From Pseudomonadota bacterium (GTDB taxonomy: Bacteria > Pseudomonadota > Gammaproteobacteria > Xanthomonadales > Xanthomonadaceae): a DNA stretch of 11,237 nucleotides. A program made the translations under genes and the position numbers. The notes beneath the pieces are model-generated. The model did no database searches, was not told the DNA's origin, and was given only the letters and a program-made list of their open reading frames with translations. Below, one piece after another: positions 1 to 5,744 of this stretch. The stretch spans positions 1 to 11,237 of the forward strand of contig JANXZP010000111.1 in the NCBI GenBank assembly GCA_025355485.1. The letters are read 5' to 3'. Position 1 is the stretch's first letter, and each line of letters begins with the position of its first letter.

Positions 1-2
1 TC

Positions 3-434
3 ACGCTCAAGCCATTCCGCCTGAATGTGCAGAAATACGTCGGCCTGACCGACATCCTCGACGACAAGCTCGCGCTCGAGGATTTCCTGCGCATGGAAAA
101 ATGGATCTTCGATTCACCGGACCAGGCCGGCGAGGCGTTCCGCCAGTTCATCACCAAGTTCTACCAGGACAACGGATTCGTCGCTGGCGATCTCACCATC
201 GGCGACAAGCCGGTGAGCCTGAAGAACGTGCGCATGCCGATCCTCAACGTGTTCGCCGAGCAGGACCACCTGGTGCCGCCGAGCGCGTCGCGCCCGCTGA
301 AGAATCTTGCAGGCACCAAGGACTACAGCGAACTGTCGTTCAAGGGCGGCCACATCGGCATCTATGTCTCCGGCCGCGCGCAACGCGAAGTGCCGTCCGC
401 GATCCACAACTGGCTGGCGCAGCGCTCGCGCTGA
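3..434 (+). CDS. phaC: PhaC, class III polyhydroxyalkanoate synthase subunit (C-terminal part; 5' end outside window)
   Basis: Polymerises (R)-3-hydroxyacyl-CoA into storage polyester, as the catalytic subunit of the class III PhaC/PhaE synthase on cytoplasmic granules. The frame is open from base 3 and gives 143 codons. It shows the class III hallmark stretch FLRMEKWIFDSPDQAGEAFR, then AEQDHLVPP with the catalytic Asp (codon 264-266) and GGHIGIYVSG with the catalytic His (codon 351-353). These two residues are 29 apart, the same spacing as D302/H331 in the Allochromatium vinosum enzyme. The nucleophilic Cys lies upstream of the window. A GTG at 27 is internal, because homology continues upstream of it. 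PhaE would be expected next to it but is not visible; no PHA gene follows downstream. Confidence 0.95.
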   Translation, partial: TLKPFRLNVQKYVGLTDILDDKLALEDFLRMEKWIFDSPDQAGEAFRQFITKFYQDNGFVAGDLTIGDKPVSLKNVRMPILNVFAEQDHLVPPSASRPLKNLAGTKDYSELSFKGGHIGIYVSGRAQREVPSAIHNWLAQRSR

Positions 435-513
435 GCCAATCAAACCCTATTCCGCACGCGGGAGCGGGCAGGGTGAGGGTGGCTCTCGATTGCATGATGG
501 TCTCCAACAACAC

Positions 514-981
514 ATGCGGCTGCTGATGCGCACCATGTTGCGCCGCGTATTGTTCGTAGCCGGCGCGATCTGGGCGTCGCCGAATACGTTGCTTGGATTG
601 CTCATCGGCCTGCCTGCGCTCGCATTCGGTGCGCGACTGCAAATCAGTGATGGTGCGCTCGTATTCCTTCGTTACCCGTGGGGGCCTGGCGGTGCGCTCA
701 CGCTGGGCAACGCGATCCTGTGCACGCACGCCACACTCGATGGCACGTGCAAGAGTTACGCCGAACGATTCGGCTTGTGTCCGCCAGGCGGCGCGCCGCA
801 TCGGCTCGGCGACCACGAACGCGCTCACGTCTACCAGGCGATGGTATTCGGCGTTTTCTTCCTGCCGATCTATTTCCTGTGCGGCGGCATTTCGGCGCGC
901 AACCGCTTTGAGCAGGCTGCGGATCGCTATGCCACGACAGGCAAGCATTGGTGGCCGTGGCGACGCCTACGACAGACGTGA
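514..981 (+). CDS. small predicted membrane protein with HExxH zinc-type motif
   Basis: I do not recognise a named family. With the ATG at 514 the product has 155 residues; ATGs at 526 and 535 are equally possible, and none has a clear Shine-Dalgarno site. A hydrophobic N-terminal segment (about 11-39) and a second one (about 109-125) suggest a membrane location. Between them lies GDHERAHVYQ: HERAH (residues 101-105) fits HExxH, and RFEQAAD follows at 131-137 with Glu133 as a candidate third metal ligand. This arrangement resembles small gluzincin-like domains whose motif reads HExxHVxQ. Four cysteines (70, 79, 89, 123) are present. It sits 79 bases after phaC on the same strand and converges with the next gene. 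Protease activity is an inference from the motif; a non-catalytic metal-binding fold is also possible. Confidence 0.7.
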   Translation: MRLLMRTMLRRVLFVAGAIWASPNTLLGLLIGLPALAFGARLQISDGALVFLRYPWGPGGALTLGNAILCTHATLDGTCKSYAERFGLCPPGGAPHRLGDHERAHVYQAMVFGVFFLPIYFLCGGISARNRFEQAADRYATTGKHWWPWRRLRQT

Positions 982-998
982 CGCGCACAGGCGTCAGT
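976..998. terminator. small hairpin between two convergent genes; weak terminator candidate
   Basis: TGACGC (979-984) and GCGTCA (991-996) form a 6-bp stem with a 6-base loop, extended by two pairs across a one-base bulge. The stem holds both stop codons: TGA at 979-981 for the rightward gene and the complement of TGA at 994-996 for the leftward gene. There is no T-tract on either side, so termination activity is uncertain. Confidence 0.3.
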
Positions 999-1179
999 GC
1001 TTCGATGCAGCTCTCCCGGAACCGGATTTCTTGCCGCCGCCATCCTGCTTGTTGACCGTCGCCCATGCGATGCGCTCGGCGGTTTCCTTCGATTTGCCGC
1101 TCGTTTCTTCGCTGTGCTCGATGTGCTTGGCTTGGCGTTTCTGCTTGTCGGTATAGCTGGACTTGTCGCCGCGTGGCAT
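994..1179 (-). CDS. small basic protein of the 'plasmid stabilization protein' family
   Basis: The 61-residue product starts MPRGDKSSYTDKQKRQAKHI and ends in a Gly/Lys/Ser tail (GGGKKSGSGR). The MPRGDKS-YTDKQKR start, the ERIAWATVNK centre and the basic Gly-rich end are characteristic of a widespread proteobacterial family often annotated 'plasmid stabilization protein'; I know of no demonstrated activity. It is strongly hydrophilic, with no signal peptide or membrane segment. The ATG at 1179 is chosen because GGAGGT lies five bases upstream (1185-1190); a GTG one codon earlier would leave less spacing. It is followed by another small hydrophilic gene upstream on the same strand, separated by a hairpin, so the two are probably separate transcripts. 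Confidence 0.8.
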   Translation of the reverse strand: MPRGDKSSYTDKQKRQAKHIEHSEETSGKSKETAERIAWATVNKQDGGGKKSGSGRAASKH

Positions 1180-1223
1180 CACGCACCTCCATGCAGTTGT
1201 GGAAAGTGTAGTTGCGGAAAGAA

Positions 1224-1253
1224 GCCCGCCCGCGACAGGGATCGCGGGCGGGC
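1224..1253 (-). terminator. strong GC hairpin, probable terminator of the 70-residue ORF
   Basis: A perfect 12-bp stem (GCCCGCCCGCGA pairing with TCGCGGGCGGGC) encloses a 6-base loop at 1236-1241. On the minus strand it is followed by TTCTTTCC, a modest T-rich tract, and it lies 28 bases after the stop of the minus-strand gene at 1282-1494. On the plus strand no T-tract follows, so the minus strand is preferred. Confidence 0.7.
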
Positions 1254-1281
1254 GGTCAGGTCCGCGCAGAACCTGCGTGCA

Positions 1282-1494
1282 TCAGCGTAGATGCCGATAC
1301 AGGGTGCCGGGCTCGAGTGACCCGTACTCACCATGGTCGGCATCCTGCTGTCGATGCGCCCCGGAGCGTTGGGTCAAATCCGTTTGATCCGAATCCATGT
1401 CGTCCGCATCCGTGCGCTCATCGCTGGTGGGCATGCGCGTTTGCTGCATGTTGCTCCGAGAGGGATACCGCTGTTGCGGTTGCTTCTGTCCCAT
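1282..1494 (-). CDS. hypothetical 70-residue hydrophilic Q/D-rich protein
   Basis: Not recognised. The product begins MGQKQPQQRYPSRSNMQQTR and is rich in Gln, Asp, Arg, Ser and Thr, with a run DADDMDSDQTD in the middle. It has no hydrophobic segment and no cysteine, so it is probably cytoplasmic and perhaps disordered. The ATG at 1494 is preferred over the in-frame ATG at 1506 because GGAG (1501-1504) stands six bases before it; the upstream ATG has no ribosome binding site. The gene is followed on its own strand by a strong hairpin terminator and then by the 61-residue gene. Composition resembles small stress-associated proteins, but no function can be assigned. The defined ribosome binding site and terminator are the main support that it is real. 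Confidence 0.6.
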   Translation of the reverse strand: MGQKQPQQRYPSRSNMQQTRMPTSDERTDADDMDSDQTDLTQRSGAHRQQDADHGEYGSLEPGTLYRHLR

Positions 1495-1621
1495 GGTGTT
1501 CTCCATTGTTGGCCGGGTTGGGGAGATGCGCCCGGCGTGGGAGTGCTTCCTGCTTGGCGCGTCCCTGTCGCCAAATCCTGCGTGGACAGGATGGGTCAAC
1601 CATAAGCGCCCGTTGGTTAAG

Positions 1622-1637
1622 ACAGCGCTAGCGCTGT
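1622..1637. repeat. 16-bp perfect palindrome upstream of the 70-residue ORF
   Basis: ACAGCGCTAGCGCTGT reads the same on both strands, with no spacer. It lies 128 bases upstream of the ATG at 1494, between the tRNA terminator and the small ORF, in non-coding DNA. It could be an operator for a dimeric regulator or part of a repeat family; only one copy is visible in the window. Confidence 0.5.
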
Positions 1638-1702
1638 GTGAAAAGATCGGAGAAGACTGAAGTGCAAGTGAACGAAGACTCATCAAGTGTTTTCGCAATG
1701 CA

Positions 1703-1738
1703 GAAAACGAAAGGGCCTGCGAATGCTCGCAGGCCCTT
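1703..1738 (-). terminator. intrinsic terminator of the tRNA-Leu gene
   Basis: A perfect 12-bp stem (AAGGGCCTGCGA, 1711-1722, with its complement at 1727-1738) closes a 4-base loop. On the minus strand it is followed by TCGTTTTC (1703-1710), a T-rich tract. The stem starts five bases after the CCA end of the tRNA, which fits Rho-independent termination of that transcript. Confidence 0.85.
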
Positions 1739-1742
1739 GATC

Positions 1743-1828
1743 TGGTACCGGTGATAGGACTCGAACCTACACTGTGTCACCACAAGTGGATTTTGAGTCC
1801 ACCGCGTCTACCATTCCGCCACACCGGC
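1743..1828 (-). tRNA. tRNA-Leu (anticodon CAA)
   Basis: An 86-nt class II tRNA with encoded CCA (minus-strand reading of 1743-1745). The acceptor stem is GCCGGTG with CACCGGT, closed at its end by a G-U pair. The D arm contains GGAATGGTAGAC. The anticodon stem-loop is GTGGA-CTCAAAA-TCCAC with CAA at tRNA positions 34-36 (1793-1795). A long variable arm (TGTGGTGACACA) and the T arm with GGTTCGAGTCC follow. The long variable arm and CAA anticodon identify leucine, reading UUG codons. It stands 88 bases downstream of the cysteine dioxygenase stop on the same strand but has its own promoter and terminator. Confidence 0.97.
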
Positions 1829-1844
1829 ATTGTGTTGCGGCGTG

Positions 1845-1875
1845 ATTATAGCGGGATTGGTGCATGGAGTCGCAA
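1845..1875 (-). promoter_or_regulatory. sigma70-type promoter of tRNA-Leu
   Basis: On the minus strand a consensus -10 box TATAAT (1845-1850) lies 16 bases before the mature tRNA 5' end. A TTGCGA -35-like hexamer (1870-1875, 4 of 6 matches) stands 19 bases upstream. Initiation about seven bases after the -10 would leave a leader of about ten bases. The long spacer makes the -35 assignment the weaker part. Confidence 0.7.
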
Positions 1876-1916
1876 TGAAACCGTGCGTCCTTGCGTCGAT
1901 GCAGTTGCAACCGCGC

Positions 1917-2546
1917 TCAGGCAGCAGCGTCGGTCGCCATCGCGCTGCCGCAGCGCACGTACCATTCGCCGTCCTGCGGGTAGAACTTCGAGCAGTAATC
2001 CATTGGCGCCTTGTAAATGTGCAGCGTCACCGCAACCGCATCCGGATTCGGGTTGCCGATGGTGTGGTATTCATGCGGCGGGATCAGGCTGCCTGCACTG
2101 CCTGGGCCGGCCTGCATGCCGCCAGCGGCGCGGAAGCGGTAGCGATCGCCGTCACGTTCCAGCAATTCGTACTGAGTGATCTCCAGTTGCCCATCCCACA
2201 CGCCTTCCACGCACCACATGCCGGAATGATCGTGCACCGGCGTGCCCTGGCCAGGTCCCCAGGTCATTGCGACGATGCTGTAGCCGTAGCGCTCGCTGCG
2301 ATAAAGCTCGCGGCGCGCATAGTGATCCGAAATCGCTTCGTGCACGCAGTCCGGGAGGTGCACATCGGGATCGCGGATCAACTCGCACAGCACGCTGCGC
2401 AACGCCGAGGTGACCGCTTGTTCATCGCCAAGCGCGACCGCTGCATCGATGCGCGCGACAAGTTTATCGCGGCCCTCGAAATCGACCGAGATGCAGGGCG
2501 GGCAGCAGGGTTTCGCGTCGTCCATGGCGGCGATTCTACCGCTCAT
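1917..2546 (-). CDS. cysteine dioxygenase (type I, cupin fold)
   Basis: Oxidises L-cysteine to cysteine sulfinate with O2 at a mononuclear iron, in the cytoplasm. The ATG at 2546 overlaps the preceding stop as ATGA and gives 209 residues; an in-frame ATG at 2525 gives 202. Numbering from 2525, the iron ligands are H98 and H100 (VHDHSG) and H154 (PHEYH). C105 and Y171 sit at the same distances from these as the crosslinked Cys93/Tyr157 pair of mammalian enzyme (ligands 86, 88, 140). An Arg at 71 or 72 (YARREL) matches Arg60, which binds the cysteine carboxylate, whereas 3-mercaptopropionate dioxygenases typically carry Gln there. The N-terminus has a small cysteine cluster, PCCPPC. Being translationally coupled to a probable cysteine-pathway acyltransferase supports cysteine as substrate. 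Confidence 0.9.
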   Translation of the reverse strand: MSGRIAAMDDAKPCCPPCISVDFEGRDKLVARIDAAVALGDEQAVTSALRSVLCELIRDPDVHLPDCVHEAISDHYARRELYRSERYGYSIVAMTWGPGQGTPVHDHSGMWCVEGVWDGQLEITQYELLERDGDRYRFRAAGGMQAGPGSAGSLIPPHEYHTIGNPNPDAVAVTLHIYKAPMDYCSKFYPQDGEWYVRCGSAMATDAAA

Positions 2547-3676
2547 TGGAGTTTCGCGAGGAAATCGCCGACAACCGGCCCGAAACGCGCGATATCGACG
2601 AGAAACGCGTCGTGGCCCTGCGGTGAAGGCAGCGGCGCGAAGCTCACGTCTGCGCCACCCGCGCGCAGACCATCGGCGAGTTGTTGCTGTTGCTGCAGCG
2701 GAAACAGGATGTCGGTTTCCACGCCGATCACGAGAGCCTTGTCGAGTGCAATGCCGCACAACGCCGCGTCCGCGTCGCCATCGCCGTATTCGGACAGGTC
2801 GAACCAGTCCATCGACCGACTCAGGTACAGATAGCAATTCGGATCGAACTGGCGCACGAAACGTCGCGCGTGGCCTTCAAGATAGCTTTCGACCTGGAAT
2901 TCCAGACCGAACGGGGAGTCGTCGTCGCGATGATCGCCGTCGAGCCGCACGCGGCCGAAACGCCCGCTCCATTCCAGCGACGAGCGATACGTGATCACGC
3001 CGAGCTTGCGCGCCATGCGCATGCCGTTTTCCGGATACGACGCATCGGTATACGCGCCTTCACTCCACTTCGGATCGAGCCGGATCGCTTCGCGTTGCAG
3101 CGAGCGGATCGCGATCGAGAACGGCAGCGACTGCGCCGCGCCGGAGATGTTGATCTGCGCGCGTGCGCTACGCGGGTGCAACGCGGCGTAGGCGAGCGCG
3201 CTCATGCCGCCCATCGAACAACCGATGACGCATGCAAGCTGCTCGATGCCGAGTCCATGCACGAGCGCATGCGCGGAATTCGCGATGTCCTCGATCGACA
3301 GTTCGGGAAACGTCAGTCGGTACAGTTCGCCAGTTGTGCCCTGCATCGATGCAGGGCGTGGCGATGCGGGGCCGGTCGAACCCTTGCAACTGCCGATCGT
3401 GTTGCCGCAGATCACGAACCAGCGATCCGTATCGATCGGCTTGCCGGGGCCGATCATCGCTTCCCACCAGCCGGGTTCGGGATTGCCCGCATGCGACGCG
3501 GCATGCGCGCTCGGCGACAAACCGGTCAGGATCAGGATCGCGTTGTCGCGCGCGGCATTGAGCGTGCCCCATGTTTCGTAAGCGATGCGCGCTCCATGCA
3601 GCGCGCCGCCGCGCTTGATCGCGAATGGCGATGGCAGTGCATGGAAGAGCGTGGCGGGCGGAATGAATTCGGTCAT
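2543..3676 (-). CDS. metX: MetX-family acyltransferase, probably serine O-succinyltransferase
   Basis: Alpha/beta-hydrolase of the homoserine O-acetyltransferase family, 377 residues, full length. The catalytic triad is visible: S154 in GCSMGG, D322 in ETDILFP and H355 in QGHDAF. The overall sequence, including LSPSAHAAS (53-61), CKGSTGPAS, the stretch around 260-295 and the C-terminal SPQGHDAFLVD, closely resembles as I recall it the Xanthomonas protein reassigned by Bastard and colleagues as L-serine O-succinyltransferase. It would therefore make O-succinylserine for cysteine synthesis rather than acylhomoserine for methionine. A short insertion (about 106-117) differs from that protein. 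The ATG at 3676 lacks a clear ribosome binding site and lies 44 bases after ccmI; its stop overlaps the cysteine dioxygenase start as ATGA. The substrate call is inference; homoserine acetyl- or succinyltransferase remains the alternative. Confidence 0.88.
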   Translation of the reverse strand: MTEFIPPATLFHALPSPFAIKRGGALHGARIAYETWGTLNAARDNAILILTGLSPSAHAASHAGNPEPGWWEAMIGPGKPIDTDRWFVICGNTIGSCKGSTGPASPRPASMQGTTGELYRLTFPELSIEDIANSAHALVHGLGIEQLACVIGCSMGGMSALAYAALHPRSARAQINISGAAQSLPFSIAIRSLQREAIRLDPKWSEGAYTDASYPENGMRMARKLGVITYRSSLEWSGRFGRVRLDGDHRDDDSPFGLEFQVESYLEGHARRFVRQFDPNCYLYLSRSMDWFDLSEYGDGDADAALCGIALDKALVIGVETDILFPLQQQQQLADGLRAGGADVSFAPLPSPQGHDAFLVDIARFGPVVGDFLAKLQ

Positions 3677-3680
3677 GGGC

Positions 3681-3728
3681 GGGTTTGATCAGTGACGGAT
3701 TTGATCACGGTCGGATTCAATCACGGTC
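3681..3728. repeat. three imperfect 16-bp tandem repeats at the ccmI 3' end
   Basis: Units at 3681-3696, 3697-3712 and 3713-3728 follow the pattern GGATTTGATCACGGTC; the middle one is exact and the others differ at a few positions. The array fills the gap before metX and includes the last ccmI codons and its TGA stop (3721-3723). On the minus strand it places the TGATC core at 16-base intervals just upstream of metX. Confidence 0.75.
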
Positions 3729-4728
3729 GAACGCGATCGATGGTCAGCAGGATGGCGTCTTTCGCGCCGACCGTCGCGGTCAACGGCGCGGCCTCGAAAT
3801 CGCCCGACTGCGGCAGCGCATCGCCGGAATGCGACACCCGCGCCTGCAAGTCGACGGTCGCCTGTTGCGACAGGCGCATGGTCGGCATCGGGCCGTCGGC
3901 ATCGGCCAGCGCGATCGTGATCGGAAAATCCTTCGCTGGAACGCGCTTCACCGCGAGCGGCATCGGCGGTCCGTTGGGCATGCGCGCGTACACGAACAGC
4001 ACGTCATTCGGCGCGAGCTTCGCGCGCAGCTCGGGCGTAATGTCAACGCGTGCGGTTAACAGTACGGGTCTGGCTACAGCAGGCGTTTCGGCTGGCAACG
4101 GCGGCATGCCTGCGTGCGATCGCGCGTCGTCGATCTGCTTGCGCAGGGCGGGACGCGTCGATTCCGGCGCGAGCGTGAGCAACGGCTCCCACGTCGCGGC
4201 GGCTTCGGTGAAATGCTGCTGCTGGTACGCCGCGATGCCGAGGAACCAGATCGCGCGCTGGTTGAGAGGATCGACGCGCCGAGCCTGTTGCAATAGTTCC
4301 AGCGCGTCGCCCTGGATCCGATGCGACGGATCGCCGAGCGTCATCGTCTCGGCCATCTCGACCATCAACCCGGGGTCTTTTGGCGCGAGCCGCGATGCCT
4401 GTTTGTAGGCATCGAGCGCATCGTTGTAGCGCTGCTGCTCCTTGCGGCTGCGGCCCAGCAGGACCCAGCCGTCGAGGCTGTCCGGATGCATCCGCATCTG
4501 GGTTGCCAGCGCATCGACTTCCTGACCGAGCGTGGGTTGTGCATTGCGACGCGCGGGATCGATCGCAGCCGGATTGCCGATCTGCTTGTACAGCACCACC
4601 GTCGCAAGCGGCAGAAGCAACGCGACCGCGAACGCGGCGCCGCGCTTGCCGCGCCACAGCGGCGGCAGCACGAACGCGCCGGCGATCGCGAGCATCACGA
4701 ACACGGCAATGACCAACTCGTACCGCAT
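3721..4728 (-). CDS. ccmI: CcmI (CycH), apocytochrome c chaperone of the heme ligation complex
   Basis: Membrane-bound component of System I that holds apocytochrome c for heme attachment, together with CcmF and CcmH. The 335-residue product has two membrane segments (about 4-24 and 30-47) separated by a short basic loop (WRGKRG). TPR helices follow (about 85-190, for example GWVLLGRSRKEQQRYNDALD and AIWFLGIAAYQQQHFTEAAA). A periplasmic beta-rich C-terminal domain starts at about 217. This is the normal full CcmI layout, with CcmH as a separate gene. The ATG at 4728 overlaps the ccmH stop (TGATG) and has GAGG seven bases upstream; a GTG one codon earlier is less likely. The last codons lie inside a short tandem repeat, so the C-terminus may vary between strains. 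Confidence 0.95.
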   Translation of the reverse strand: MRYELVIAVFVMLAIAGAFVLPPLWRGKRGAAFAVALLLPLATVVLYKQIGNPAAIDPARRNAQPTLGQEVDALATQMRMHPDSLDGWVLLGRSRKEQQRYNDALDAYKQASRLAPKDPGLMVEMAETMTLGDPSHRIQGDALELLQQARRVDPLNQRAIWFLGIAAYQQQHFTEAAATWEPLLTLAPESTRPALRKQIDDARSHAGMPPLPAETPAVARPVLLTARVDITPELRAKLAPNDVLFVYARMPNGPPMPLAVKRVPAKDFPITIALADADGPMPTMRLSQQATVDLQARVSHSGDALPQSGDFEAAPLTATVGAKDAILLTIDRVRP

Positions 4729-5204
4729 CACCAGTCCTCACTCGATTCGACGGATGATGGTTCCGCGTCGGTAGTGGACGGAGTCGGAGCTTGCGCATGC
4801 AGCCGCACCGCGCGGCGACGCACGATCAAGATCACAGTCGCGCCACCAACGACGAACAACGCCAACGGGCCGAACCACAGCAACCACGTCGCCGGCTCGA
4901 TGCGCGGCTTATACAGGACGAATTCGCCGTAGCGTGCGACCAGGAAATCGCGGATCTGTGCGTCGGACTTGCCTTGCCGCATCAGGCCGAGGATTTCGCG
5001 GCGCAAGTCGTGCGCGATCGGCGCGTCGGAATCGGCCAGCGATTCGTTCTGGCACATTACGCAGCGCAGCGAACTTGCTAGCGCGTGGAAGTGCGCTTCT
5101 TCCGTAGAGTTCTGAAAGACGACCGGCGCGTCCGTCTGAGACCGCATCGCGGACGCGAGCGACGCGATGCACAACATCAACAGCACGAGCAAGATTCGTT
5201 TCAT
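4728..5204 (-). CDS. ccmH: CcmH, thiol-oxidoreductase of cytochrome c maturation
   Basis: Periplasm-facing membrane protein that reduces or resolves the CxxCH thiols of apocytochrome c before heme ligation. It has 158 residues: a signal peptide (about 1-19, cleavage near ASA), the family motif LRCVMCQN with redox cysteines C48 and C51, and a helical bundle ending in RYGEFVLYKP. One transmembrane segment (about 106-128) and a basic cytoplasmic tail complete it. The ATG at 5204 overlaps the ccmG stop as ATGA; the open frame upstream of it lies inside ccmG and is not used. It overlaps ccmI by one base at its other end, indicating coupled translation. Confidence 0.96.
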   Translation of the reverse strand: MKRILLVLLMLCIASLASAMRSQTDAPVVFQNSTEEAHFHALASSLRCVMCQNESLADSDAPIAHDLRREILGLMRQGKSDAQIRDFLVARYGEFVLYKPRIEPATWLLWFGPLALFVVGGATVILIVRRRAVRLHAQAPTPSTTDAEPSSVESSEDW

Positions 5205-5743
5205 CGTGTCACCCGATTCGCCGGCAGTAATGGCAGCAATTGCGTGGCGATGATGTCGTCGGTCAACGGGCCGATATACTTCCAGCGTACAATGCCCTGC
5301 GCATCGACGAAATAGGTTTCCGGCGCGCCGTAGATGCCCCAGTCGATCGCGGCGCGGCCATCGGTGTCGGCCATGATCAACGCATACGGGTTGCCGAATT
5401 GCGTGAGCCAGCGTTTTGCATCGGACGAATCGTCCTTCAGGTCGTAGCCGACAACCTTGACGATGCCGCGCGCCGCAAACGCGCTGACCACCGAATGCTC
5501 TTCCTGGCAGTTCACGCACCAGCTTCCCCAGACGTTCAGCACATACGGTGTGCCGGCAAGATCGGCGTTGCGCACGACAGTGTTCGACACCAGCAGGTTT
5601 GGCAAAGCGAATGCTGGAGCGGCCTTTCCGATCAGCGGCGATGGCAGCGCTTGTGGATTCTCATGCTTGCTCAACTGGATGCCAGCGAACAGCAGCCCGC
5701 CGAGTGCGAGAAAAACCAGCAGTGGCAGCAAGCGACGCAGCAT
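5201..5743 (-). CDS. ccmG: CcmG/DsbE, periplasmic thioredoxin of cytochrome c maturation
   Basis: Membrane-anchored thioredoxin-like protein that passes electrons to CcmH or apocytochrome c thiols in the periplasm. The 180-residue product has an N-terminal anchor (about 4-22) and a thioredoxin domain with WCVNC (W75, C76, C79). The family signature GIYGAPETYFVD follows, carrying the cis-proline and acidic residue typical of CcmG. The ATG at 5743 is one base after the ccmF stop, with GAGG nine bases upstream. It overlaps ccmH by four bases. Electrons should come from a DsbD/CcdA-type protein, which is not in this window. Confidence 0.97.
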   Translation of the reverse strand: MLRRLLPLLVFLALGGLLFAGIQLSKHENPQALPSPLIGKAAPAFALPNLLVSNTVVRNADLAGTPYVLNVWGSWCVNCQEEHSVVSAFAARGIVKVVGYDLKDDSSDAKRWLTQFGNPYALIMADTDGRAAIDWGIYGAPETYFVDAQGIVRWKYIGPLTDDIIATQLLPLLPANRVTR

Positions 5744-5744
5744 C

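Noticed and set aside
1743..1828. tRNA-Leu as an attachment site of an integrated element
   Set aside because: No integrase gene and no second copy of the tRNA 3' end is present in the window.
1830..2834. A 334-codon plus-strand ORF opposite cysteine dioxygenase and metX
   Set aside because: Antisense shadow in GC-rich DNA; no motifs, and both minus-strand frames show conserved active sites.
1917..2837. A 306-residue version of the cysteine dioxygenase starting inside metX
   Set aside because: The extra N-terminus is Arg-rich shadow sequence over metX; the ATGA overlap at 2546 is the natural start.
3691..3728. FNR/Anr-type site (TTGAT-N4-ATCAA) in the TGATC repeats before metX
   Set aside because: The half-sites are 16 bases apart in direct orientation and do not give the N4 spacing.
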